A stretch of DNA of 41,248 nucleotides from 2-02-FULL-48-14 sp964356195 (lineage in GTDB: Bacteria > Patescibacteriota > Gracilibacteria > UBA1369 > 2-02-FULL-48-14). Positions 31,501 through 38,364 of this stretch are shown piece by piece; within the stretch, counting starts at the first letter, position 1, and each line of letters starts with the position of its first letter. The translations under genes were made by a program, and so were the position numbers. The stretch is taken from positions 1-41,248 of the forward strand of contig CAYHGP010000007.1 in NCBI GenBank assembly GCA_964356195.1, read 5' to 3'. The notes beneath the pieces were generated by a model that was not told the origin of the DNA, did no database searches, and saw only the letters and a list, made by a program, of their open reading frames with translations.

Positions 31501-33003
31501 AATGTCATCCTTTTGGGTATCACTATTGACAGACGCGTCGATTCCGCCGGCTTTGAGGCTACCCTACGAAAACAGGGGACTGCGGACTTCCAAGAAAAAT
31601 TCAAAGCGGCTCCCTCAACTTACTACTCCGGAGTCGGAAGCGGTCTTTCCACTACACCTACGGGCGCTCCGAGGGTTGGAGGTTTGGAGGCCGGAGAGCT
31701 TACAAAGACGGTTGAGAAAGGACGAGACCGTATTTATAAGGCTTTTCAACTAGCCGAAGGAGTGAGCTGGAACCCTGTGAGTCAGCAGGATTATATTTTG
31801 GAGATGCGGATCAATCGATTACTGGATCAGATGATTCCTAAAATTAGAGCCAAAGCTATTTTGCCTAATCCTGATGATGAAATTGAAAAAATCATTGCTG
31901 CCGCCGAAACAGAGGCGGAAAGCGAGGGCATTGAGCACATCAACAAAGATGCGCTTGCGTCTGAGAGACTTTTGGTCAAAGCGATGCTGGAGAAGAAAGC
32001 AGCGACCTCTGCCGCCGAAACACCCTCCACTAACGAATGGGCAGCTTCCGCCGATATTGCCTTCCTTTTCCTGAGAGGCAATTACAAGCATGAGAAGTAT
32101 GCTTTTGAGCCGGCTCCGGAGTCCTTGGTCTACCTCATGGACCTGTATTATAGAAAGATTGGGCATGGCGCCGCTCCTGATCCTGCTACCGTTGACCCTA
32201 AGAACCCTAAACCTCCCGAAGAATATACCAATTATTTCTTGACTCAAGTTGAGAACGCCTTGTCGGGACAATCTGATATGGCCCTTGACGGCCTCTATGC
32301 CAAATCTGACGCTGACTGGAAAATAGCGAACAATCCGGAGACTCAGATGGATCAAGTGAGAGCAATGCTGGAAAGAATCACTCCTTACTCGGCTTGGGAT
32401 GCAACAAAACAAAAGGTGCCCTTGCTCCCTGAACTTGATCTTGATTTGTCTACAGCAAAAGCTGCACGAGAGAAACAGGCTCAGTTCGAAGCGTACAAAA
32501 AGGAGAAAGCCGAGGCATTCATGGATGAGTTTGACTCGACCAACGATCTCAGCACCGTATTTGGTATTGAAGGAGGCTGGCCTGAAGCTTTCAGGACTCA
32601 TGTGGAAACACGTCTTCCTGTGGTTCTGACCGGAGCTGCCACTGAAGCCGATGTAGACGCTGCTTTGGTTCGTTTCGGCCAATATGTTAAGGTTGAAAAG
32701 GGAATTTACGCCTTACTCATTCAAGGTAACGTTGATGAAAATGATGTAACGGTGATTCGTGACAGTATTGGTACCATTGGGACTCTCTTTAACACCGCTT
32801 GGACTCACACCCCTAGGGCGACTGCGGCTCAATATGGCTCGTACCTATTCCCTATCTTCATCGCCAATATACAGACCATGCCGAAGGATGACTTCAAGAG
32901 CAAGGGGAAGGCCCTAAAGGAATTCTGGGATGAGCTTCCGGAAGTTTCCGATGAACTTGCAGATTTGTTGGGTACAGACTACATACCCTATTTCCCACTT
33001 TAG
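28522..33003 (+). CDS. Giant protein of unknown function (about 1,490 aa, contains an assembly gap)
   Basis: ATG 28522 (MAVNIESAAS) is chosen because it fits a strong promoter with a short leader; a TTG lies three codons before. No known domain is recognised. The N-terminal 270 residues are charged and helical, with an acidic Glu/Gly-rich linker near 115-140 and coiled-coil-like stretches. Two hydrophobic segments follow (about 274-298 and 305-323), so the protein may span a membrane with both large parts on the same side. After the gap are beta-rich segments, then long helical parts. A motif recurs: YLEYLLGQVESAL (about residue 975) and YTNYFLTQVENAL (about 1237), which suggests repeated modules. 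There is no signal peptide. The gap (29787-29886) hides an unknown length, though both sides look like the same coding frame. It is the first gene of an island of unknowns. Confidence 0.75.
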   Translation: MAVNIESAASIDVQGNKERLLENGARVLQEYKQLTEEMHLPPTSPKVVELSTDFDKLAEEWAAISAPEKRDREVQAHYDARLAAANEKAKVKFADKVEKSRYWTYDEAPDNEESDGAKAAKKGNGTEAGEESAEGEEVETTVAIQDLRKEVTAYLNSKDSPSLIVQRFLQTTPNSLAPSHLVSGDRQMEAIAVAFSNQPALASYFRERLAMDPKSKEFKDAQKALEDVSAQIQKAYDALSDARRAREEIETDTLSRGLGNRLKSVVKDMAKNPGEAVAYLGAAGLGLYLLYQMGGGLFGDKFKTGAKWVAGIGLTLVGGDFIWSKIDPEHRSLFDMAGLNPSTLTESEISSRFRVLLADMPTAQRQAMDDIIRLGDTRCSSIASVYEEALLAGTDSISGRSFFAEGSIGKTTFDHMDEKQTXXXXXXXXXXXXXXXXXXXXXXXXXXXXXXXXXXAGILLGRAAPTEGARAQALGVQELFNDFADLEATVEARKEGVLAVQGYLWEYEYHENPDGKKVHIFRDPIAGGTRVEVPVGKSGADGTLVELTALKEHSEARFKTRFDAKYGANPAYVKFKETVEGPASASTGVKLELVFNKEGGYYELKPPFRTPDHIGLGSRKHDPVALQVYHDEEYKDDLALYIQGEDTSKGAKRYEDFDKVVDAFDKEVTVHQRIRDDLAGLVGANLAFNVKSIADTATDTTVTINYGTSNLKTGTIVYKSGVVDSITLDDDPALKAAQEELARAEASSYIDTLSDSPEVKNLKAVFEGHWHPDAWSELTQAWGQMWEAGDRAMGKEAPFASGREGKWNDVIQAKLDEAKYLLSIQMTAELTKDPAAVAGAAPTTTHKYNPSPDLRAFGETAANGLKIDFGSFYSEIDHKLGVDPGDGHTLESTLIDYAKKVEEVGYGDRYIEFTDDLEEVMQHYDFKGADNMVLDSATARAIRDTIRRACLKLSYPIPAQASVAPGSPEDKYLEYLLGQVESALKVNQLHDSGNVILLGITIDRRVDSAGFEATLRKQGTADFQEKFKAAPSTYYSGVGSGLSTTPTGAPRVGGLEAGELTKTVEKGRDRIYKAFQLAEGVSWNPVSQQDYILEMRINRLLDQMIPKIRAKAILPNPDDEIEKIIAAAETEAESEGIEHINKDALASERLLVKAMLEKKAATSAAETPSTNEWAASADIAFLFLRGNYKHEKYAFEPAPESLVYLMDLYYRKIGHGAAPDPATVDPKNPKPPEEYTNYFLTQVENALSGQSDMALDGLYAKSDADWKIANNPETQMDQVRAMLERITPYSAWDATKQKVPLLPELDLDLSTAKAAREKQAQFEAYKKEKAEAFMDEFDSTNDLSTVFGIEGGWPEAFRTHVETRLPVVLTGAATEADVDAALVRFGQYVKVEKGIYALLIQGNVDENDVTVIRDSIGTIGTLFNTAWTHTPRATAAQYGSYLFPIFIANIQTMPKDDFKSKGKALKEFWDELPEVSDELADLLGTDYIPYFPL
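29787..29886. other. Assembly gap of 100 N inside the giant gene
   Basis: Exactly 100 N. Coding sequence of similar character lies on both sides in a compatible frame, but the true length is unknown. Confidence 0.97.
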
Positions 33004-33032
33004 TTGACAGTGTATTGAGAAAGCGGTATATT
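33004..33032 (+). promoter_or_regulatory. Strong promoter of the 124-residue protein gene
   Basis: TTGACA (33004-33009), 17-nt spacer, TATATT (33027-33032). The -35 begins immediately after the giant gene's stop codon. It gives a leader of about 29 nt that contains the shared ATTAACCCCTAAA motif. Confidence 0.78.
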
Positions 33033-33050
33033 CATGTAATCGGATAAGCC

Positions 33051-33070
33051 AATTAACCCCTAAAACAATG
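33051..33070 (+). repeat. Shared leader motif, copy 1
   Basis: AATTAACCCCTAAAACA followed by ATGAA. The same sequence with two changes lies before ATG 33598. It spans the ribosome-binding position but is not a Shine-Dalgarno sequence. Confidence 0.7.
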
Positions 33071-33442
33071 AAAGGAGCACCCCTAGAACGCCTAGTGAAG
33101 ATCGTTGCCATCACAACTGCTCTTGGTGCAGGATACGCCAGCTGCAATGACATTGGCCCCTTTGCCGACCCTACTAAAGAGGAAATTGCTGAGACCGCAC
33201 GTGTTACTGAAAAGGCTGCACATACTGCAGAAGTAGAAGCTGTCAGAACATCTGAGGCAGAGCGTGTTAAAAAACTGCAGGATGACTTCAGTAGCTTCCT
33301 TGATGCAGAGGGAAAAAAGTTAAACAGTGGAGGCTCAAATGGAGGAGCTGATGTAGGTGCCGTAAATGATACAGTTGAGGATCCCAAACCGGAACCTGAT
33401 AAAACATCCGATGGCACTGTACAACCAACGATGGATCAATAG
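33068..33442 (+). CDS. N-terminally anchored protein, paralogue 1 (CNDIGPFAD type)
   Basis: 124 residues. A hydrophobic N-terminus (VKIVAITTALGAGYA) ends in SC followed by NDIGPFAD. This looks like a lipoprotein signal, although the -3 residue (Tyr) is atypical. The mature part begins with a helical Ala/Glu-rich coiled segment (HTAEVEAVRTSEAERVKKL) and ends in a low-complexity Gly/Asn/Pro/Asp-rich tail. It is a clear paralogue of the protein at 33598-34377: both have Cys-(NDI)-GPFA, the HTA(E/Q)VEA...SEA.R(V/L)K.L helix and a common leader sequence. The function is unknown. It has its own promoter directly behind the giant gene. Confidence 0.65.
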   Translation: MKGAPLERLVKIVAITTALGAGYASCNDIGPFADPTKEEIAETARVTEKAAHTAEVEAVRTSEAERVKKLQDDFSSFLDAEGKKLNSGGSNGGADVGAVNDTVEDPKPEPDKTSDGTVQPTMDQ

Positions 33443-33553
33443 TCTTTGGGAGTTACTTGCCACTCAGCTTCTCCTTCTTCCTCTTTTTCTCCTGTTACGT
33501 GCGATTCGGACTAGAATTCAAGAGTGCGCTCTTGACGCCCCCAAGGAATAGCT

Positions 33554-33583
33554 TTGTCGTATCACCTTAGGATGAATTAAAAT
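33554..33583 (+). promoter_or_regulatory. Promoter of paralogue 2
   Basis: TTGTCG (33554-33559), 18-nt spacer, TAAAAT (33578-33583), overlapping the shared leader motif. The interval 33443-33597 also holds a perfect hairpin CAAGAG-TGCG-CTCTTG (about 33519-33534) without a T-run. Confidence 0.45.
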
Positions 33584-33602
33584 TAACCCCTAAAGCGATG
33601 AA
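33581..33602 (+). repeat. Shared leader motif, copy 2
   Basis: AATTAACCCCTAAAGCG followed by ATGAA, matching the copy at 33051-33070 at 15 of 17 positions before the ATG. Sequence further upstream is not conserved between the two genes. Confidence 0.7.
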
Positions 33603-34377
33603 GACTATAACAAAACTCGGTATCGGAGGAGCAATTCTTGCAGCAGGCGCCTACCTCGGAGACTGTGGTCCCTTTGCTGAGGATGGGGTCGATGATGTAG
33701 CTGATGCACCGCCGAAGTCACCTGAGATCCTAAAACTGGAGGCTAAGTGGGCGGTTGAAGATGCACGTGCTGCAAGGCATACTGCACAAGTAGAGGCCAC
33801 CGAGAAAAGCGAGGCAGCTAGATTGAAAGCCCTTAAAGAGAGCACTGATAAGAGCCGAGAGGAATATAACGCGCGAGTTAAGGAGGCGACGGAGGCTGCA
33901 AATCCTCATGTCACCGATGTTGATGAGGCCAGAGAAGATGCCCGAAGGGACCTAGGTCAAAATTCTTGTTCCACGGCAGAAGAGAGGAAGATTAAAGCCG
34001 CCCAGTCTTTAGTTGAGATTGTAACACACCAAGATTTCCCAGGCACCACCTACCAATGTGCTCCGGGTCCTGTTATTTTACATGGTCATGAGGTCGCGGG
34101 TTTTGTAGTATCAGAGGCTGGAGAGCACCTCACTCTTTCCTTAACCCCCAACTTTTTTGAGAGCTGGAGGCATACTGAAGCCCAGGCCACAGTTCTTCAC
34201 ACCCTAGAAGTATGTTCAGCAACAGGCGCCTGTGATTCTTACACCGGACCAGGTGACAGGTTTTACCCTGGTGGTGCTGTTGGAATAGAGGCCGAACAGT
34301 TTGAAGGGAAGGCTAAAGCAGCTAGAACAGATGCCATTGTAAAAGCATTGAAGGAGAGAGAAGCCGCAGGAAACTGA
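33598..34377 (+). CDS. N-terminally anchored protein, paralogue 2, with extra Cys-containing domain
   Basis: 259 residues. The N-terminal hydrophobic segment (LGIGGAILAAGAYLG) is followed by DCGPFAED. The Cys-GPFA arrangement matches paralogue 1, but the -1 Asp would be unusual for a lipobox, so a plain membrane anchor is also possible. Residues of about 40-110 form an Ala/Glu/Lys/Arg-rich coiled coil (DARAARHTAQVEATEKSEAA). Residues of about 120-240 form an extra globular domain with four cysteines (NSCSTAE, YQCAPG, LEVCSATGAC), which paralogue 1 lacks. These could make two disulfides. No family is recognised. A VKOR/thioredoxin-like oxidase pair lies 3 kb downstream. Confidence 0.65.
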   Translation: MKTITKLGIGGAILAAGAYLGDCGPFAEDGVDDVADAPPKSPEILKLEAKWAVEDARAARHTAQVEATEKSEAARLKALKESTDKSREEYNARVKEATEAANPHVTDVDEAREDARRDLGQNSCSTAEERKIKAAQSLVEIVTHQDFPGTTYQCAPGPVILHGHEVAGFVVSEAGEHLTLSLTPNFFESWRHTEAQATVLHTLEVCSATGACDSYTGPGDRFYPGGAVGIEAEQFEGKAKAARTDAIVKALKEREAAGN

Positions 34378-34434
34378 TGGAACTGCTGAAGGGAATGCCG
34401 AGCAGTGTCCTGTCGGTTGGCTCACCTTGAGAAC

Positions 34435-34462
34435 TTGACCTTAGCCCCTGGGATGGTAGAAT
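34435..34462 (+). promoter_or_regulatory. Promoter of the J-domain gene
   Basis: TTGACC (34435-34440), 16-nt spacer ending in TGG (extended -10), TAGAAT (34457-34462). The predicted leader is about 15 nt, with no Shine-Dalgarno sequence. Confidence 0.62.
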
Positions 34463-34483
34463 CATCTCTTCTCAGGTTTTCCT

Positions 34484-35953
34484 ATGTTCGACTCAAAAAT
34501 TGACAATCAGTATCGCAATTCCAGAGGGGAATTTGTGGATATTTATGCAGAGTTCAAGTTGCCCAACACGTCTGAGTCAACTGATGATGAAATAAAAGCG
34601 GCATGGCATGGGATTTTACAAAAATATCACCCTGATGTCTCCAAAGATGTAGAACTTGCTTTGGCCATGACTCAATTCGCGAATAGAGCCATGGATGTTT
34701 TGACAAACGAACGTGCTTCTTATGACGCTGGGTGGCGACGGGCGAGAGGTCGTAAAGCCGCTCCGCCTCCTCCTTCTCCTTCTCCAAAGACGTGGCCAAG
34801 TGGCAGGAATAGGGGAGAAAGTGGCAAGAGTAATGTTCCCCCTCCAAGCACTGATGAAAAAACAGAAAAGAATGGTGAGGACTCTCCAAAATCCGTACCC
34901 GAAGGGTCCTTTGGTAAGCTTTGGACATGGTTGACGGAAGATGATCCTGACAGTGCTTTCGATAAGCTTTGGGAATGGTTGATGACTGATCCCGATAAAC
35001 CAAAATCTCCCAAATCTAGACCCAGGAAAAGTAATGACGAAAGACGGCATGCAGATGAAAGAAAGTCGAGTGATACAAGTGATGTTCCCCCATCACCTTC
35101 TCCCGAAAAGCTGGCCGCCTATGAACGATTTCTTGAATGGATAGGAAACTTGGGAGAGGGTTATACCTATGAACGATTTCTTGAGTGGGTTGGAAATCTT
35201 GGGGAGGGGGATCCATTCTACAAGAAGCTTTGGGAGTGGTTGGCTGAGGATCCCGACCCTGAGGAGATTAGGAACTTTTGGCAACGTGTAAAAACGTCTT
35301 TTGGCGAAGATCCGACCATTTTCCCCGAGTATTATCATCCCGAGCAAGGATTCGTTTTCGAGAAGGATGATAGGCTGAGAAGAGACGACTTGAAATTTGT
35401 TGACGACGTTGAAGGACTGACGCCGGGGAAAGATGCGCGGAAAGAAATCGGCAGGGTTGCTCGAGTTGGAGATGCTGCGGCTTCTGCTGATCGAGCTGCC
35501 AAAATTTTGGATCGTCTGCATGTTGATACCATTGTGAGTTCCTTCGGATGGGTTACTGCCGGGGCCGCCACCATTGGAGTTTCGGCTGCGGCTTGGTCTC
35601 ATTTTGCTTATCACGGTGTCCGCGCCGGAATCTCTTGGGAGCAGTATTTTAAGGCGGCGGGGCTTCAAACGGCGGATGCAGCGATTGGTCTTATTTGTCC
35701 CGTTCCTTTCATGAGAGAGGCAATTGATATGCACTTTAGGGCCACGGAAATTTCTGTAGATTCCGCCTTTCCTCCGGCTTTAGTCCGTGCACTTGAACGC
35801 GCAATGGCTGCCGGAATTCGTGAAGAAGACATTCAAGCTGCACTTGTACCTTCCAAGACGATGCAGGAAGAATGGGATGCTTACGTTAAGGTGTTAGAAC
35901 TCAAAATTTACGCTTTTGAGTTTTTATCTATATTCAGACGGTATAGACGCTAA
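34484..35953 (+). CDS. J-domain (DnaJ-like) protein with Trp-rich repeats
   Basis: 489 residues. The N-terminal J-domain (about 17-82) contains the HPD tripeptide (49-51) in KYHPDVS, needed to stimulate DnaK ATPase, followed by the helix III/IV pattern FANRAMDVLTNERASYDAG. A Pro/Ser/Lys-rich linker comes next. Residues of about 140-255 hold five aromatic repeats of the form [FY]-x-[KR]-[LF]-[WL]-x-W-[LIV], e.g. KLWTWL, KLWEWL, RFLEWI, RFLEWV and KLWEWL, followed by acidic Asp/Pro residues. Two of them are a 48-nt tandem duplication. Near 340-400 lies a moderately hydrophobic region (VSSFGWVTAGAATIGVSAAAW), which may associate with membrane. No Gly/Phe, zinc-finger or DnaJ C-terminal domain is present, so this is a class C J-protein. 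No dnaK is in the window. It is followed after 8 nt by another unknown gene. Confidence 0.82.
   Translation: MFDSKIDNQYRNSRGEFVDIYAEFKLPNTSESTDDEIKAAWHGILQKYHPDVSKDVELALAMTQFANRAMDVLTNERASYDAGWRRARGRKAAPPPPSPSPKTWPSGRNRGESGKSNVPPPSTDEKTEKNGEDSPKSVPEGSFGKLWTWLTEDDPDSAFDKLWEWLMTDPDKPKSPKSRPRKSNDERRHADERKSSDTSDVPPSPSPEKLAAYERFLEWIGNLGEGYTYERFLEWVGNLGEGDPFYKKLWEWLAEDPDPEEIRNFWQRVKTSFGEDPTIFPEYYHPEQGFVFEKDDRLRRDDLKFVDDVEGLTPGKDARKEIGRVARVGDAAASADRAAKILDRLHVDTIVSSFGWVTAGAATIGVSAAAWSHFAYHGVRAGISWEQYFKAAGLQTADAAIGLICPVPFMREAIDMHFRATEISVDSAFPPALVRALERAMAAGIREEDIQAALVPSKTMQEEWDAYVKVLELKIYAFEFLSIFRRYRR
35120..35215 (+). repeat. 48-nt tandem duplication in the J-domain gene
   Basis: The unit starting TATGAACGATTTCTTGA at 35120 recurs at 35168, in frame, coding for two 16-residue units (YERFLEWIGNLGEG and YERFLEWVGNLGEG). 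The copies differ at a few positions, some of them synonymous. Confidence 0.8.
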
Positions 35954-35961
35954 TTTATTCT

Positions 35962-36747
35962 ATGCTGAGTGCTATTCCCGACCTTCTCCAGCAAGACCTT
36001 CCCACCCTATACGAGTTCTATCGTGAAGAATTGGCCAAACTTCGAGGTGAATTTCCTCCGGCTGAAAGTGAGCCAAGCAGCTCCATAAATTGGGCAAAGT
36101 ACCCGGAAGTATCTCGATACCTTCAGGTGGAAGTCCTTAGGGATCGATTTCGCAAGGGTGTCCTCCGAGTGACTTCGTTGCATCCTCCTGTGACTAATGG
36201 CGCTTTGGGAAAGGTGCAAACCGATGAAAGGATAGCACCGGTTAAACAAGAAAGCCCCTCCGCTCTTATGAAAACCCGACAAGCTAATCCTCTTTACAAG
36301 CTTTGGCTGGGGGGCTGTGAGCTCATTCAACTCTGTCGTGAGCGTTTGGTTGATTTCCATATCAAAGGCTCAACCGGACTCGACATCCCTGCATCGATTA
36401 CAGAACTACACCAAACCTTGAATGATCTGGAAATGATTCGAAGGATTGCCGGGGATATGTATGAGCTGAGCGACAGCGATCCGGAGTGGGTGGCCAAAGC
36501 TCAAGAAAATGAGGCCTGGTACAAAGCGGGGCTCCGAATGATGCCCGATGTGCTTAGACAGGTTGAACTGAAGCTACGTCATCCCGACATTGAAATTTCC
36601 ATGAATGCCTTTGGCCGACTTGTGAGTGAACTGGCGTTGAATCCGGTCCACCATACTTTAACGTCCGACATTCAAAGAGCCGCTCATCAGGTTGCTGAGA
36701 GACAGAGGGCCGACCGTGAGGTGGCTGAGTTCGACGGCAAGCCTTGA
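35962..36747 (+). CDS. Protein of unknown function, co-transcribed with the J-domain gene
   Basis: 261 residues from ATG 35962 (MLSAIPDLLQQDLP), 8 nt after the J-domain gene stop and with no promoter between, so the two are one operon. No signal peptide or membrane segment is seen. It is helix-rich: an N-terminal helix LYEFYREELAKLRGEF, a Trp-containing NWAKYPEVSRYLQVE, a middle LYKLWLGGCELIQLCRERL, and a C-terminal helical half (SDIQRAAHQVAERQRADREV). It contains KLW and a W-x-K pattern resembling the repeats in its neighbour, which may be coincidence. No family is recognised. A cytoplasmic partner of the J-protein is the simplest inference. Confidence 0.62.
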   Translation: MLSAIPDLLQQDLPTLYEFYREELAKLRGEFPPAESEPSSSINWAKYPEVSRYLQVEVLRDRFRKGVLRVTSLHPPVTNGALGKVQTDERIAPVKQESPSALMKTRQANPLYKLWLGGCELIQLCRERLVDFHIKGSTGLDIPASITELHQTLNDLEMIRRIAGDMYELSDSDPEWVAKAQENEAWYKAGLRMMPDVLRQVELKLRHPDIEISMNAFGRLVSELALNPVHHTLTSDIQRAAHQVAERQRADREVAEFDGKP

Positions 36748-36807
36748 CGACGCAGTTAAATAGCTTCATTATACTGTACTGAGATCAATTCATAGCCTCT
36801 CACTTAT

Positions 36808-37515
36808 ATGGAAAGACCGCGCTCAGCCGCCGCAGAAAGAGGAGCAAGTAGGGTAAAAAAGGGATTGCTTGGCTTGGCAGTTATCGGACTTGGCTACGGA
36901 GGCTATGCAGGATATAAACACTTCTCTGAAGACGACTCGTCTGATGTTGGTGAGCTTGTGGCATCTTTTGTAAAAAAGCTAACAGATCCAAAATCCGAAG
37001 TTGACCCGGTGGCCCCTTCGGTTGGGGTGTCGGTAAAGGCGCCGGCTGCTTTGAAAGTCGAGAAGCCAGTTATCACTCATGTTGCGGCCGCTAGAGAAAC
37101 GCCAAAACCTGTTTCAGTAGTAAATGAATTTCACTGGGTGAAAGTTGATGCGAGCAAGGTTGGTACATTCGCTGGAGAAAATCAAATCAACCATGGACCG
37201 GACCAGGACCAAGACAGAAAAATTATGGAACAGGGGGCTTGTGCCGCGTTTACCATTACGTGCCAGAATGGGCTTATGACCGGATCTTCATTTTATTCAC
37301 TCCCAAATGTTTGTCCTGGGATTTGGGGTGATAATCAATCACAGAAAAGTTCCTATCCAAATTCCCTTGAGACTGAAACAGGAAGAATAGAACCCTACTC
37401 TTCCTATGCGCCTCTCTATCCAAGTATCACTCCTCACCCTTATGTCATTTGTTCGAAAGAACCACATAGTGAAGAAGTAACTGCTTATAGAAAGTTCCTT
37501 AGTCTAGAAAAGTAA
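36808..37515 (+). CDS. Membrane-anchored extracytoplasmic protein of unknown function
   Basis: 235 residues. A short basic N-terminus (RPRSAAAERGASRVKK) is followed by one hydrophobic helix (GLLGLAVIGLGYGGYAGY, about residues 23-40), giving an inside-to-outside anchor without cleavage. A flexible Val/Pro/Lys stalk follows (about 45-105). The folded part (about 110-235) has four cysteines (GACAAF, TITCQNG, NVCPG, VICSKE), aromatic residues and a Pro/Tyr-rich C-terminus. No family is recognised. A weak -10 (TATACT, 36770-36775) lies upstream, but its -35 (TTGACG, 36744-36749) is 20 nt away. It converges on the thioredoxin-like gene with 1 nt between the stops. Confidence 0.62.
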   Translation: MERPRSAAAERGASRVKKGLLGLAVIGLGYGGYAGYKHFSEDDSSDVGELVASFVKKLTDPKSEVDPVAPSVGVSVKAPAALKVEKPVITHVAAARETPKPVSVVNEFHWVKVDASKVGTFAGENQINHGPDQDQDRKIMEQGACAAFTITCQNGLMTGSSFYSLPNVCPGIWGDNQSQKSSYPNSLETETGRIEPYSSYAPLYPSITPHPYVICSKEPHSEEVTAYRKFLSLEK

Positions 37516-37516
37516 G

Positions 37517-37897
37517 CTACTCCCCCGTCCCCATCAAAATGCTCTCTTCGCCCGGTAAGGGGCAGGAGGTGAGTTCGCTGAGGCGGGAGAGAGAGAGGAC
37601 GCCGGTTTCGGTGGAGCCGTCGGAGAATTTCCAGGTGGGGTAAGTAGTGACGTTTTCCGCTTTGCAGAGAGTGGCTTGGGAGTTTTTGCCGTTTACGTCG
37701 CATTCCACGTAAGGGAGAAGGTCCACGGAATCGCCGAATGCTTTCTTCTGGTCTTGGCAATGAGGACACCAGTAAGCGCCGTAGAAAGTAGCACCGGAAT
37801 CGTTGATGCACTGGGCCAATACATCGTAAGTGGTCTCGCGGCTGCAGCCGATGAGGAGGAAGGCGAGAAGAAAGGAAAAGTTAAGCAGTTTTTTCAT
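37517..37897 (-). CDS. Thioredoxin-fold lipoprotein (CPHC active site)
   Basis: 126 residues. The signal MKKLLNFSFLLAFLLIGC with lipobox LIGC anchors it outside the membrane. The thioredoxin fold has the active-site motif YWCPHCQDQKKAFG (redox Cys pair CPHC, as in DsbA) and a later cis-Pro segment TTYPTWKF. It belongs to the small thioredoxin-like proteins often fused or linked to VKOR. Its start overlaps the end of the VKOR gene by 17 nt. The probable job is to take oxidising equivalents from VKOR and pass disulfides to exported proteins. The cysteine-bearing unknown proteins just upstream on the other strand are candidate clients. Confidence 0.9.
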   Translation of the reverse strand: MKKLLNFSFLLAFLLIGCSRETTYDVLAQCINDSGATFYGAYWCPHCQDQKKAFGDSVDLLPYVECDVNGKNSQATLCKAENVTTYPTWKFSDGSTETGVLSLSRLSELTSCPLPGEESILMGTGE

Positions 37898-38336
37898 TCG
37901 TATGATGTTTGTTGAGCTTATAAAGATGGGCGGCGGTGGCGAGTTCGATCAAAATTATGACTTGCTGAGCCACGCAGAATATACAGTAAGTTCGGAGGTA
38001 AAAGGTTTCAACTCCCGTGAGGTAGAGGGCAAAACCTGTGGAGCCCATCACGGCAAGGAGGAAATAAGGAATCTGTTTCTTTTGGTTGCGGAACAGGCCG
38101 CGGAGGGCAAAAATGAGAAAAGCGGTGTAGGCCAGAAAGCCAAAAATGGCAACGGGTATGCCGAAAAGTTCGGAAAAGCTGCTCTTATTCACGATATCGC
38201 AGTTCCATTGATCGCTGAAGACGCAAAAATCCGAAGCTTCAGGTTTAAAATGCAGATAAGTTAAATAGATTGTGATGGGAATCGCCAAGGCGTTGAGGAT
38301 GGCGAGTGTGAGATAGTGTTTTCGGAAAGGTGCCAT
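37881..38336 (-). CDS. VKOR-family disulfide-generating membrane protein
   Basis: 151 residues from ATG 38336 (MAPFRKHYLTLAIL). The frame extends 16 codons further to a TTG, but that part overlaps a predicted promoter and an inverted repeat. There are about four transmembrane helices. The vitamin K epoxide reductase motif CIFC (TYCIFCVAQQ) and the loop cysteines (FCVFS and WNCDIVN, with the following Ser) are all present, so the quinone-linked redox relay is complete. Bacterial VKOR replaces DsbB by oxidising a periplasmic thioredoxin-like partner, here the overlapping lipoprotein gene. This is a common arrangement in organisms lacking DsbB. Confidence 0.9.
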   Translation of the reverse strand: MAPFRKHYLTLAILNALAIPITIYLTYLHFKPEASDFCVFSDQWNCDIVNKSSFSELFGIPVAIFGFLAYTAFLIFALRGLFRNQKKQIPYFLLAVMGSTGFALYLTGVETFYLRTYCIFCVAQQVIILIELATAAHLYKLNKHHTNEKTA

Positions 38337-38364
38337 ATTTTTATCAATCTGCGAGAGCTTAGCA

